Shown here piece by piece: positions 45,583 through 54,520 of a stretch of DNA of 64,000 nt. The translations under genes were made by a program, and so were the position numbers. The first letter of the stretch is position 1, and each line of letters opens with the position of its first letter. This DNA is from Pseudomarimonas arenosa. GTDB taxonomy: Bacteria > Pseudomonadota > Gammaproteobacteria > Xanthomonadales > Xanthomonadaceae. Location of the stretch: assembly GCF_014841215.1 (NCBI RefSeq), contig NZ_JACYTR010000022.1:1-64000 (forward strand), read 5' to 3'. The notes under the pieces were generated by a model that did no database searches, was not told the origin of the DNA, and saw only the letters and a list, made by a program, of their open reading frames with translations.

Positions 45583-46290
45583 GCCCAGCAGTCGCAGCCG
45601 GAGCAGCAATCGTGACGACTCAGGCGAGAAAGCCTCGCGACCGTGCGCCAGCCGCCAGTTGTCGATCACCAGAAGCTCCCCTTGTTGCAACAGAAAGCGC
45701 ACTGACTGCGCCGCGAGGGCAGCGGCAATGCGATCGACCGCCTGCAGATCGCCATCGTTCAGCGGCGACTGCAACGCTTCGGGATTGAAGCGGGCCGGCG
45801 CTCCTTCGGGCAGGGTGACATGCATGCCGCATCGGTAGGGCAAGGGTCGAGTCAGCGTGGGCCGATCGGCGAGCGCCAGCTGCCGCAGGTCGGCAAGCAC
45901 GGAGGCGCCCCGTCCATCCGGGTCAGCCTGCCAGCAATGCAGCAACACCCAGCGGCACGGACGCTCCAGGAACGCCTCGTCGGTGTGCAGTGGAAAAGCC
46001 TCAGAGCCGCTTGAACGCAGCGTTTCACCGAAGCGATTACCTATCGGCTGAGCGAGTGCGCGCACCGATTGCACGCCGCGGCCCTGGTTCAAGTCAGGCT
46101 GCCTTGACACGGCACGCAGCGAGGGTGGGCCGAGCAAGGCGGCGACTCGGTGCAGGCCGCAATGATTGGGCTCGATCGGTACACCGGGCAGACGCACCGC
46201 ACCGCATTCAAGCAGGGTTCGCAGCCACGTCGCGCCGTCGCGCCAGTCATGCGCCGCCGGCCACGGTCGCTGGCTCAGTTCGACACCCAC
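45580..46290 (-). CDS. TauD/TfdA-like Fe(II)/2-oxoglutarate oxygenase
   Basis: The 236-residue enzyme has the metal-binding His-x-Asp as PLHTDEAF and the distal His with the co-substrate Arg region as NWRLAHGREAF. These define the clavaminate synthase/TauD fold, which oxidises small substrates using 2-oxoglutarate and O2. It is shorter than typical members (about 280) because the N-terminal part is compact. The start is the GTG at 46290, inside the 3' end of the YggL-like gene (16-base overlap), so translation is coupled. Its stop codon is TAG at 45582-45580, within the tip of a mini-IS630 element. Confidence 0.82.
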   Translation of the reverse strand: MGVELSQRPWPAAHDWRDGATWLRTLLECGAVRLPGVPIEPNHCGLHRVAALLGPPSLRAVSRQPDLNQGRGVQSVRALAQPIGNRFGETLRSSGSEAFPLHTDEAFLERPCRWVLLHCWQADPDGRGASVLADLRQLALADRPTLTRPLPYRCGMHVTLPEGAPARFNPEALQSPLNDGDLQAVDRIAAALAAQSVRFLLQQGELLVIDNWRLAHGREAFSPESSRLLLRLRLLG

Positions 46291-46607
46291 TCCCAGTGAT
46301 CCTGCAGTGGGCCAACGTCGATACGGTCGGCCCCTTGCTCGGCCAGCCAGCTGCGCATCAGCTCACGATCCACCTCAGTCAGTGAGCCGCCGCCAAAGCG
46401 CGAAACGAAGCCATCCAGGGGCTGACGTTCGCCATCGAAGCACCAGCCCTGATAGTCGACAAAGGCCAGCAGCCGATCGTCGGGCTGATCGGCCCAGTGC
46501 GAAGGATCGGCTCCACGTAGGGCAAAGCCGAACTCGGCAAACTCGGCCAGCTTGAACTTCTTGCGATGACGACGCCGATGATGCGGACGCAGGGTGTAGA
46601 AGCGCAT
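46275..46607 (-). CDS. YggL-family (DUF469) protein
   Basis: The 110-residue product has the family core: a basic start (TLRPHHRRRHRKKFKLAEFA), then EFGFALRG, LLAFVDYQGWCFDG and GFVSRFGGG. E. coli YggL binds the 50S ribosomal subunit, so a ribosome-associated role is likely. The start at 46607 has GGAG six bases upstream; an upstream frame to 46715 is not supported. It is upstream of and overlapping the TauD-like oxygenase, which could suggest a ribosome-linked hydroxylation substrate (speculation). Confidence 0.8.
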   Translation of the reverse strand: MRFYTLRPHHRRRHRKKFKLAEFAEFGFALRGADPSHWADQPDDRLLAFVDYQGWCFDGERQPLDGFVSRFGGGSLTEVDRELMRSWLAEQGADRIDVGPLQDHWEWVSN

Positions 46608-46778
46608 GCGAATCTCCGGTTCGGCGCGAATTCTGCTGCGACTATGCGTGGAGGCCAGCCCCGAATTCAACTGCTCGAGCTGACTCTGCACGGGTTGCCG
46701 GTGCGCTTCGTGCAAGGGTGCCTGCCTGGACGGTGGCAGGCGGCCTGGCGGCGCCGGGGATGATAAGGCCCTAAGGAA

Positions 46779-46927
46779 AGTCTGAATAAGTCCATCCCGG
46801 ACTTAGTCAGACGCGCCGAGTCCTGCACAGGTCCGGACTCGGCTCACGCTGATCAACAACGTACGTTGTTGATCGCGGCGGTGCATCCGTGCACCGCAGG
46901 AATCTCTGAACTTGTTCAGAGATTCCC
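46779..46927 (+). repeat. Mosaic palindromic element, copy 5
   Basis: It has the same module order as copy 1 at 3777-3927 over the full length, with a few substitutions (for example TCCATCCCGGACTTAGTCAG). Both are preceded by GGAAAG. Confidence 0.85.
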
Positions 46928-46961
46928 TAACGCCTCGCTCCGCTCAGGCTGGCTTCGACAA

Positions 46962-47060
46962 GCTCAGCCAGCGTAGAGCCGAGCACGCTGAAATGCTCAG
47001 CCAGCGTAGAGGCGCGCGACCTGAGATGCTCAGCCAGCGTAGAGGCGCGCTCCCTGAGCT
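46962..47060 (+). repeat. Three tandem 33-bp repeats inside an inverted pair
   Basis: Units of 33 bp begin GCTCAGCCAGCGTAGAG at 46962, 46995 and 47028. They are flanked by GGCTTCGACAAGCTCAG on the left and CTGAGCTTGTCGAAG on the right, which are inverse to each other. The region 46928-47151 holds no gene. Confidence 0.85.
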
Positions 47061-47151
47061 TGTCGAAGGGCGCCCGGCCTCCTGCTCGCCTGCACCCGCT
47101 CGGCTCACGCTCCTTGGGGCGGGCTTCGACCAGCGCAGCCCGCCAGCCGGT

Positions 47152-48966
47152 TCACGCCTTCTCGTCGGCCACCCAGGCTTTAACGAGACGTTCCAGCAAG
47201 GTCAAGGGCAGATCGCCACCGGTCAGCACCACATCGTGGAAGCCCTTGAGATCGAACTTGTCGCCAAGTTCGGTCTTGGCCTCTTCGCGCAGGCGCAGGA
47301 TGGTGTTCATGCCGACCTTGTAAGCCAGAGCCTGACCGGGCATCACGATATAGCGCTCGATTTCGGCCACCACATCGGTCGGCGGCATGCCGGTCTTCTC
47401 GCGCATGTAATCGATGGCCTGTTCGCGCGTCCATTGCTTGTGGTGCAGGCCGGTATCGACCACCAAACGCACCGCACGGAACATCTCGGCCTGCAGTCGA
47501 CCGAGGTTGTCCAGCGGGTTCTCCTGATAACCGATCTCCCAGGCCAGGCGCTCGGCATACAGGGCCCAACCCTCGGAGAAGGCGGTAAAGCCGAGGATCT
47601 TGCGGAACATCGGCACGCCGGTGAGTTCCTGCTGAATCGTGGTCTGGAAGTGATGACCGGGGATTGCCTCGTGGTAAGCCAGGGTGCGCATGCCGAACTT
47701 AGCCACTTCCTTCACTGAGCGAAGGTTGGCGTAGAAGACACCCGGGCGTGAACCATCAAAGGCCGGAGCATTGTAGTAAGCACCGGGCGCGGTCTTTTCG
47801 CGAAACTCCGGCACCCGCTTGACTTCGACGCCAATTTTCGGCCGTACACCAAAGTAGGGATCGAGGCCGGCATCAATCTCATCGATGATCTTCTGGTAGT
47901 CGGCCAGAATCTGCTCGCGGCCGGCATCGGAGTCTTCATACAACTGATCCGGGCGCTGCGAGATCTGGTCAACACGCTCGCCGATGGTGCCTTCGATCAG
48001 CCCCTCGCCGACCAGGATCTCATTCATTTCGGCTTCGATTCGCGCCACCTCGGCCAGTCCAAGCTGATGCACCTCCTCAGGCGTCATCGTGGTGCTGGTG
48101 TGCTCGCGCACCTGATAGGCATAGAACGCCTCACCCTGTGGCAGATCCCACACGCCGTTGTTCGGCCGGGCCTTGGGCAGCAACTCCTGGTAGTAGTCGA
48201 CCAGGGTCTGCATGGCCGGATACACCGAGCGCTCGATGCGCTGCTTGGTGGCGGTAAGAATGCGCTGACGCTGCCCTGCCTCGATGGCCGGCTCGATCTT
48301 GTCCAGTTTGTCGACCAAGGTGGCGTACAGCATGTTCTCGTCGGGCTTGGCGGCGACGAAGTCCTTGGCCTCCTGCAGCACCTTCTCGACCACGAAGCGC
48401 GGCGGCACGATGCCCTTGTCGACACGCAGCCGTACGCCTTCCATCTGCTGCTCGAAATAGGTCGGAAACTTTTCCAACCGGGCGTTGTAGTCCTCGGCAT
48501 CGCCCACCGACCGAACCGGATGCTGAGTGGCCATGAAGGTTGGCAAGCCGTTCTGGAAACCAAACAGCTGGTTGGCCGGATAGTTGTGGAAACGGAATGG
48601 ATCACCTTCAAGCTGGGTGGCGAGGAAGTAGTCCAGCACGTCGTAGCTGAGTTTCTCTTCTTCGGTCAGTGCTTCGCGGTCGTAGCTCTTGAGGGTTTCG
48701 TAGTCGTCCTTCAGCTTCTGCCGCAACGTGTCCTGCCGGGCCAACGACACATCGGTGAGGTCGTCGCTGTACCAGTCCAGCCAGCTCGGCAACATGCGCA
48801 TGCTGGACAGCATCTGCGGGTCATCGATGGCGTACTGGATAAAGGCGCGCTCGTAGAAGAAGCGCAGTGACCAGGGCTTGAAGTTCCATTCATGCAGGAA
48901 CCAGCCCAGACCTACCACCAGCAACAGTGCAAACAGCCGAAACGGCCACTTCAGCCAACGCCACAT
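47152..48966 (-). CDS. DUF885 family membrane-anchored metallopeptidase-like protein
   Basis: The 604-residue protein has an uncleaved N-terminal helix (FRLFALLLVVGLGWFLHEW), placing the rest outside the inner membrane. The zinc-binding motif is YHEAIPGHHFQ near residue 430, characteristic of DUF885 proteins (M-family carboxypeptidase-like). Other family blocks are EGWALYAERLAWE and PGQALAYKVGMN. The start at 48966 has GGGGA six bases upstream; an ATG at 48972 would leave no gap. It is downstream of the BAAT-like gene on the same strand, 80 bases apart. Confidence 0.88.
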   Translation of the reverse strand: MWRWLKWPFRLFALLLVVGLGWFLHEWNFKPWSLRFFYERAFIQYAIDDPQMLSSMRMLPSWLDWYSDDLTDVSLARQDTLRQKLKDDYETLKSYDREALTEEEKLSYDVLDYFLATQLEGDPFRFHNYPANQLFGFQNGLPTFMATQHPVRSVGDAEDYNARLEKFPTYFEQQMEGVRLRVDKGIVPPRFVVEKVLQEAKDFVAAKPDENMLYATLVDKLDKIEPAIEAGQRQRILTATKQRIERSVYPAMQTLVDYYQELLPKARPNNGVWDLPQGEAFYAYQVREHTSTTMTPEEVHQLGLAEVARIEAEMNEILVGEGLIEGTIGERVDQISQRPDQLYEDSDAGREQILADYQKIIDEIDAGLDPYFGVRPKIGVEVKRVPEFREKTAPGAYYNAPAFDGSRPGVFYANLRSVKEVAKFGMRTLAYHEAIPGHHFQTTIQQELTGVPMFRKILGFTAFSEGWALYAERLAWEIGYQENPLDNLGRLQAEMFRAVRLVVDTGLHHKQWTREQAIDYMREKTGMPPTDVVAEIERYIVMPGQALAYKVGMNTILRLREEAKTELGDKFDLKGFHDVVLTGGDLPLTLLERLVKAWVADEKA

Positions 48967-49045
48967 ACGCATTCCCCAGCAAGCCAATCAGCCGTGCACG
49001 ATAGCACCGATGGGGTGCGCAAGCGTGGGCCGAAAGGCAGGGGCA

Positions 49046-49987
49046 TCAGTACCCGGCAGCCACTTCCGCCTCACCGAGCTGGGCGGCGCTGTTGCTCAGG
49101 CAGGGCTGCTGAAACTCGGTGGCGAGGAAGGCTTCCATCTTATCGAAGTGTTTCAGCGGCTCGCCGTGACCGCCCTCGATCGCCAGGTGTTGGGCGGTAT
49201 AGGCAAACCCATGGGCGTCGAGCCGCTGCATGATCTGCTCGGCCATCGCCTGAGACGGCCACATTTCATCCTCGGTGGCCGACACCAGCAGCAGCGGACC
49301 GCGCAGGTTTTCAGCCGGAATCTGGGCCAGATTCCAGGCAGTTTGATCGGCCATCATGATCTCAAAGGCCGCGCGCAGATCGCCGCTCAGCAGCGGCAAG
49401 GTGGCGGACCAGGGCACTGGTACAAACGGCAGCGGCGCGCCACGGTCGGTCCACGACGAAGTCGTCATCACTGGCGTATGGGCGGCGAACACCACACTGG
49501 CGGGCACAATTCCTACCACCGCATCGACATCCGGGTATCGGCTGCCCAGAGCCAGCGCCAGCTCGGCCCCTTTGGAACCGCCAATCAGCGCAATGCAACG
49601 CGACTCTATTCGAGGATCAGCGGCCGCCTGGACGATCGCCGCATGCACTGCGTCGAGGGCGATGCGATCCAGCTCTTTGGGCGTTTTCGGGCCGCCAAAA
49701 TAGCCGATCGCCAGGAAGGCATAGCCCTGATCGAGAAATCGCTGTCGTTGCGCCTTCCAGTGATCGCTGGCCCAGGCATTGCCGCCTTCCCCGCCGCCGA
49801 ACCCCACGATCAAGGGCTGGCGTTCGCCTGGACCCAGGAACAGCCGCTGATCGACCTGCCCGTGCCGCGCCGGTGGGGTTTCGGTATCAAAGGATTCGAC
49901 CTGATAAACCACGTAGCCGGCCAGGGCGACGGTTCCCAGCAGCAGGACCAGAAAAAAAATGGCGATGATCTTGAACAGCAGGCGCAT
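49046..49987 (-). CDS. BAAT/dienelactone-hydrolase-like alpha/beta hydrolase
   Basis: The 313-residue product has an N-terminal hydrophobic segment (FKIIAIFFLVLLLGTVALAG) and an alpha/beta hydrolase domain. The nucleophile elbow is IGGSKGAELALALG, matching the acyl-CoA thioester hydrolase/bile acid-CoA:amino acid N-acyltransferase C-terminal family, with Asp in SATEDEMWPSQ and His in EGGHGEPLKH completing a triad. The substrate is unknown. The start at 49987 has GGGGGAG upstream. It is divergent from the EF-G-like gene. Confidence 0.85.
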   Translation of the reverse strand: MRLLFKIIAIFFLVLLLGTVALAGYVVYQVESFDTETPPARHGQVDQRLFLGPGERQPLIVGFGGGEGGNAWASDHWKAQRQRFLDQGYAFLAIGYFGGPKTPKELDRIALDAVHAAIVQAAADPRIESRCIALIGGSKGAELALALGSRYPDVDAVVGIVPASVVFAAHTPVMTTSSWTDRGAPLPFVPVPWSATLPLLSGDLRAAFEIMMADQTAWNLAQIPAENLRGPLLLVSATEDEMWPSQAMAEQIMQRLDAHGFAYTAQHLAIEGGHGEPLKHFDKMEAFLATEFQQPCLSNSAAQLGEAEVAAGY

Positions 49988-50139
49988 GGTGTCACTCCCC
50001 CGGAAAGTGCATTCCAGAACGCCTGAGTGGCCCCAATGTGACAGCGCCGCTTTCGAACCGTCCATGGGGTTTGTCCCCCACCCCCGCTTCGGTGCATGCT
50101 TGGCGCACAACCAAACGATGCTCTGGGGAGGGCCGAGAT

Positions 50140-52191
50140 ATGCCGAGCTATACCACCGAGGACATCCGCAATATCGCCCTGGCAGGACACGCAGGCGCCG
50201 GCAAAACCACGCTGTTCGAAGCCCTGCTGCAAGCCGGCGGCACCCTGCAGACGGCAGGCACGGTGGAGCGCGGCTCGACCCTTTCGGACTTCGACCCGAT
50301 GGAAAAGGCCCGTGGCCATTCGATCAACTCAGCCATCGCCTCGATCGACCACGGCGGTTCACACCTGAACCTGATCGACACCCCGGGCTATCCCGATTTT
50401 CGCGGCCCCACCCTGTCGGCCCTGGCCGCGGTGGAAACCGTGGCGGTAGTGATCAATGCCGCGACCGGCATCGAATACAGCACCCAGCGGATGATGGATC
50501 ACGCCAAGGCGCGGCGGCTGTGTCGACTGATCGTGATCAACAAGATCGACGCCCAGGACATCGATCTCAACGCCCTGGTCGAGGACATCCGGCAGACCTT
50601 TGGCCGCGAATGCCTGCCGCTGAATCTGCCTGCGGAGAACGGCACCAAGGTGATCGACTGCTTCCGCCAGAACAGCGGCCAGAGCGATCTCGGACCGGTG
50701 TCGGATTGGCACCAGCAGATCATCGACCAGGTGGTCGAGATCAATGAAGAGGTGATGGGCCATTACCTCGATCAAGGCGAGGAAGGGCTCAGCGGCGACG
50801 AACTGCACGAAGCCTTCGAACAATGCCTGCGCGAACAGCATCTGGTGCCGATCTGCTTTGTTTCCGCGCGCAACGGCACCGGCATCGCTGAACTGCTGGA
50901 TGTCTGCGAGCACTGGATGCCGAACCCGTTCGAGGCCAACCCGCCGCCCTTTTTCAAGGGTCAGGGCACCCATGCCGTACCGGTGCTGGCCGAACCGCTG
51001 GCCGACAAGCATGTGTTGGCCGATGTGTTCAAGATCGTCAACGACCCCTTTGTCGGCAAGCTCAGCATCTTCCGCGTCTATCAGGGCACGGTGAAACGCG
51101 ACACCCAGCTGTTTATCGACGACGGCAAGAAGCCGTTCAAGGTCGGCCATCTGTTCAAGCTACGCGGCAAGGATCACCTGGAAGTCGACGAGGCGATTCC
51201 CGGCGACATCGCCGCGGTCGCCAAGATCGAAGAAATTCACTTCGATGCCGTGCTGCATGACAGCCACGATGAAGATGAATTCCATCTCAAGCCGATCGAC
51301 TTTCCGCAACCGATGTTCGGCCTGGCGATCGAGCCGGCCAGCAAGGGTCAGGAGCAGAAGCTGGCCAACGCCCTGCACAAACTCAACGAAGAAGATCCCT
51401 GTTTCCGCCTCGAACCGCACAATGAACTTAACGAGACGGTCATTCGCGGCTTGGGAGAGCTGCATCTCAAGCTGATGCTGGAGCGGATGAAGGATCGCTA
51501 CAACGTCGATGTCAGCACCCGCCCGCCGCGCATCGCCTATCGCGAAACGGTGAGCAGCAAGGCTGACGGCCATCACCGGCACAAGAAACAGACCGGTGGC
51601 GCCGGCCAGTTCGGCGAGGTCTTCCTGCGTATCGAGCCGCTGCCGCGCGGCACGGGCTTTGAATTCGTCGACGAGGTCAAGGGCGGCACCATCCCGCATC
51701 AATTCATTCCAGCGGTGGAAAAAGGTGTTCGGATGGTGCTGGACACCGGCGTGGTCGCCGGCTATCAATTGCAGGATGTGCGCGTCATCGTCTACGACGG
51801 CAAACATCACCCTGTAGACAGCAAGGAAGTGGCCTTTGTGCAGGCCGGCAAACGGGCCTTTGTCGATGCGGTGAACAAGGCGCGCCCGCTGGTGCTGGAG
51901 CCGGTGGTGAACCTCGATGTTGCGGTTCCGGAAGAAGCCGTCGGCGATATCACCGGAGGCCTCGCCTCGAAGCGCGCACGCATCAATGGCACCGACTCGA
52001 TGCGCGGCGGTGAGCTGGTGATTCGTGCTCAGGTGCCGCTGGCCGAGGTCGGCGACTATGCCAATGAACTGAAAGCCTCCACCGCCGGTCGCGGCCGCTA
52101 CACCCTGGAGTTCAGTCACTACGAGCCGGTGCCGCCGCCGACTCAGAAGCAACTGATGGAAGCCTACAAACCGAAGACGGAAGAGGAGTGA
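50140..52191 (+). CDS. Elongation factor G-like GTPase (EF-G paralogue)
   Basis: The 683-residue GTPase has G1 GHAGAGKT (residues 16-23), switch region RGSTLSDFDPMEKARGHS, G3 DTPGYPDF and G4 NKID, then domains II-V of EF-G (domain IV beginning near TGGAGQFGEVFLRIEPLP). It resembles the EF-G class II paralogues that accompany the main fusA and may act in ribosome recycling or specialised elongation. The main translation-elongation role is unlikely to be its only one, since no rpsL/rpsG/tuf genes are nearby. The start at 50140 has GGGGAGGG upstream. Its TGA overlaps the GTG of the next gene (GTGA). Confidence 0.93.
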   Translation: MPSYTTEDIRNIALAGHAGAGKTTLFEALLQAGGTLQTAGTVERGSTLSDFDPMEKARGHSINSAIASIDHGGSHLNLIDTPGYPDFRGPTLSALAAVETVAVVINAATGIEYSTQRMMDHAKARRLCRLIVINKIDAQDIDLNALVEDIRQTFGRECLPLNLPAENGTKVIDCFRQNSGQSDLGPVSDWHQQIIDQVVEINEEVMGHYLDQGEEGLSGDELHEAFEQCLREQHLVPICFVSARNGTGIAELLDVCEHWMPNPFEANPPPFFKGQGTHAVPVLAEPLADKHVLADVFKIVNDPFVGKLSIFRVYQGTVKRDTQLFIDDGKKPFKVGHLFKLRGKDHLEVDEAIPGDIAAVAKIEEIHFDAVLHDSHDEDEFHLKPIDFPQPMFGLAIEPASKGQEQKLANALHKLNEEDPCFRLEPHNELNETVIRGLGELHLKLMLERMKDRYNVDVSTRPPRIAYRETVSSKADGHHRHKKQTGGAGQFGEVFLRIEPLPRGTGFEFVDEVKGGTIPHQFIPAVEKGVRMVLDTGVVAGYQLQDVRVIVYDGKHHPVDSKEVAFVQAGKRAFVDAVNKARPLVLEPVVNLDVAVPEEAVGDITGGLASKRARINGTDSMRGGELVIRAQVPLAEVGDYANELKASTAGRGRYTLEFSHYEPVPPPTQKQLMEAYKPKTEEE

Positions 52192-52516
52192 CGGCCAAGG
52201 CCCGACGCGCCAGCAAGGTACGCCGGTTGCCGACATCCCGAATGTCGGCCCGGCCACCATTGGCGATTTCGAGTTGCTGGGTATACGCGCGCCGTCGGAT
52301 TTGGTCGGCGAGGATCCGTATGCACTGTACAAGCAATTGCAGCGGCTACAGGGCCAACATCTTGACCCTTGCGTCTGCGATGTACTGATCGCCTCGGTGC
52401 GATTCATGGAGGGCGCCGAACCGCAGCCTTGGTGGCACTACACGGTGAGAGCAAAGATTCGTGCGTGCACGCCCCCCCCGCTTGCCGAAAATGGCTGGCG
52501 CATCCCCGCACCCTGA
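52188..52516 (+). pseudogene. Frameshifted Cdd1-type helix-hairpin-helix protein
   Basis: The frame from GTG 52188 reads VTAKARRASKVRRL and then goes out of frame. A shift at about 52228-52231 restores ADIPNVGPATIGDFELLGIR and onward to WWHYTVRAKIR, ending at TGA 52516. The second part matches the pathogenicity-locus Cdd1 family (short helix-hairpin-helix, possibly DNA-binding). One missing G (TTGCCGAC instead of TTGGCCGAC) explains it. The GTG overlaps the EF-G stop, so the gene was once coupled to it. It is either inactivated, or the base call is wrong. Codons after the family domain look like repeat sequence. Confidence 0.8.
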
Positions 52517-52677
52517 GCTTGTCGAAGGGTGCCCGGCAAATGCGGCAACGTGTCTGGCGTTCGTTCCGTCGAGGCCGGCGGTGTTGACAGAGCGGGTGAG
52601 CCGGGCCACAGGCCGCACTTGGGCTGCCGCTTCGTCCAGGCACCCTTCGACAAACTTAGGGTGCGCCAGCCTGCTAA
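52517..52677. other. Imperfect palindrome around GAGCTTGTCGAAGGGTGCC
   Basis: CACCCTGAGCTTGTCGAAGG at 52509-52528 and CACCCTTCGACAAACTTAGG at 52640-52659 face each other across about 110 bp. The same GAGCTTGTCGAAG motif is found at 47052-47064. No gene is supported. Confidence 0.5.
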
Positions 52678-52892
52678 CCCGGATATTTCATGAGGTCGCG
52701 CCGAAAGATCCGGCAATTCCAAGCGGGGCGAGAGTTTCGACCGATGGTGTTGAGATAACAGAGTGTTGGCGATCTTTCGGCGCTGGCACGGCCCTCATTC
52801 GGCCGCTGCGCGGCTACGCAGGGCATTCGCCCTGAGGTCCTTTGCGCCGATTGCCTCGGTGATCATCCGCGCCCCCTCATGAAATATCCGGG
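52678..52892 (+). repeat. Long-inverted-end repeat element, copy 1 (215 bp)
   Basis: The ends CCCGGATATTTCATGAGG and CCTCATGAAATATCCGGG are perfect inverse repeats. Inside are GTCGCGCCGAAAGATC / GATCTTTCGGCGCTGGC, CACGGCCCTCATTCGGCCGC, GAGGTCCTTTGCGCCGATTG and GTGATCATCCGCGCCCC. The same blocks, in the same order, form 60977-61288. No coding frame is evident. Confidence 0.8.
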
Positions 52893-52899
52893 CTAGAGC

Positions 52900-52927
52900 T
52901 TGAGCCCCAACCCATCGCCTCTATAAT
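52900..52927 (+). promoter_or_regulatory. Sigma-70 promoter for the sulP-usp operon
   Basis: TTGAGC at 52900-52905 and TATAAT at 52922-52927 are separated by 16 bases, an almost consensus promoter. Transcription would start near 52934, about 47 bases before the ATG at 52981. The promoter begins eight bases past the repeat element ending at 52892. Confidence 0.65.
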
Positions 52928-52980
52928 GCGAGGCCTCTGCGGGGCGCCCGGCGCCTGGCTCTCTTGACTCGATTCTAACG

Positions 52981-54507
52981 ATGCGGTTTCGCGTCGGCGG
53001 TTTCGCATTCGCTGGATTCGCCTTGAAAACTTCCCTGTTCTCCGCCCGCGACTGGTTCGGCAACCTGCGCGGCGACATTCTTGCGGGTCTTGTGGTGGCT
53101 CTGGCATTGATTCCCGAAGCCATCGCCTTCTCGATCATTGCCGGCGTCGATCCCAAGGTCGGGCTGTACGCCTCGTTCTGCATCGCGGTGGTGATTGCCT
53201 TTACCGGTGGCCGCCCAGGCATGATCTCGGCGGCGACGGGTGCGATGGCCCTGGTAATGGTGGATCTGGTCAAGGATCACGGCCTGCAGTACTTGCTCGC
53301 CGCCACCCTGCTGTGCGGGTTGTGGCAGATCATCGCCGGCCTGCTGAAACTAGGCGCCTTGATGCGTTTCGTCTCGCGCTCGGTGATCACTGGCTTCGTC
53401 AATGCGCTGGCCATCCTGATCTTCCTGGCGCAAATGCCGGAACTGATCGATGTGCCGTGGACGGTTTATGCCATGACCGCCGCCGGGCTGGCCATCATCT
53501 ATTTGTTTCCCTATCTCACCCGGGCGATTCCCTCGCCCCTGGTCACCATCGTCTTGCTGACCGCGGTAGCGATCGGACTCGATCTCGACATCCGTACCGT
53601 CGGCGATATGGGCGAACTGCCCGACAGCCTGCCGGTGTTTCTGCTGCCCAACGTTCCACTGACACTGGATACGCTATGGATCATCCTGCCGGTATCGATC
53701 ACCTTGGCCGTGGTGGGTCTACTGGAATCACTGCTCACCGCGCAGATCGTTGACGACCTCACCGATACGCCGAGCAACAAGAATCGCGAATGTGCCGGCC
53801 AAGGCATTGCCAATATCGGCGCTGGTCTGCTCGGCGGCATGGCCGGCTGTGCGATGATCGGGCAGTCGGTGATCAATGTTAAGTCGGGCGGTCGCGGCCG
53901 CCTATCGGCCCTGGTGGCCGGCAGCGTGCTGCTGGTACTGGTGGTGTTCGCCGGCCCCTGGGTCAAGCTTATTCCGATGGCGGCCTTGGTGGCGGTAATG
54001 ATCATGGTCTCCATCGGCACTTTCAGTTGGAGCTCGATCGTCAACCTGCGCAGCCACCCTAGCAGCTCCAATCTGGTGATGATCGGCACCGTGCTGGTCA
54101 CCGTGTTCACTCACGATCTTGCCAAAGGCGTGTTCACCGGCGTACTGCTGTCGGCCTTGTTCTTTGCCCGCAAAGTGGGCCAGGTACTGCATATCGAATC
54201 GAGCCTGGATGCGGCTGCCGACCGACGCGACTACCGGGTCACCGGACAGGTATTCTTTGCCTCGGCGCAGGCTTTCGCAGCCGGGTTCGACTTCAAAGAG
54301 GCAGTGCAGACGGTACGCATCGATGTCAGCGCGGCCCACTTCTGGGACCTCAGCGCGGTCGGGGCACTGGACAAGGTGGTATTGAAGTTTCGCCGCGAAG
54401 GCACTGAGGTAGAGATTCTCGGCATGAACAACGCCAGCGCCACCTTGGTGGAACGCCTAGGCGTGCACGACAAAGCACACGCACGCGCCCTGATGGGCGA
54501 GCATTGA
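52981..54507 (+). CDS. SulP-family anion transporter with STAS domain
   Basis: The 508-residue membrane protein has 10-12 helices and a cytoplasmic STAS domain. The transporter signature is [20 protein letters not shown] near the start. [20 protein letters not shown] and [14 protein letters not shown] are also typical. The C-terminal STAS domain ([20 protein letters not shown]) begins near residue 440. Substrates of the family are sulfate, bicarbonate or other anions; which one is not decidable. The ATG at 52981 has no clear ribosome binding site, and a TTG at 53023, six bases after GGA, is an alternative. A universal stress protein gene follows 13 bases later. Confidence 0.92.
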   Translation: MRFRVGGFAFAGFALKTSLFSARDWFGNLRGDILAGLVVALALIPEAIAFSIIAGVDPKVGLYASFCIAVVIAFTGGRPGMISAATGAMALVMVDLVKDHGLQYLLAATLLCGLWQIIAGLLKLGALMRFVSRSVITGFVNALAILIFLAQMPELIDVPWTVYAMTAAGLAIIYLFPYLTRAIPSPLVTIVLLTAVAIGLDLDIRTVGDMGELPDSLPVFLLPNVPLTLDTLWIILPVSITLAVVGLLESLLTAQIVDDLTDTPSNKNRECAGQGIANIGAGLLGGMAGCAMIGQSVINVKSGGRGRLSALVAGSVLLVLVVFAGPWVKLIPMAALVAVMIMVSIGTFSWSSIVNLRSHPSSSNLVMIGTVLVTVFTHDLAKGVFTGVLLSALFFARKVGQVLHIESSLDAAADRRDYRVTGQVFFASAQAFAAGFDFKEAVQTVRIDVSAAHFWDLSAVGALDKVVLKFRREGTEVEILGMNNASATLVERLGVHDKAHARALMGEH

Positions 54508-54520
54508 GGAACAGGTGACC

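Noticed and set aside
51160-52407. A 415-codon open frame opposite the EF-G-like gene
   Set aside because: The plus-strand gene shows all GTPase motifs; the minus frame has none and is explained by GC codon bias.
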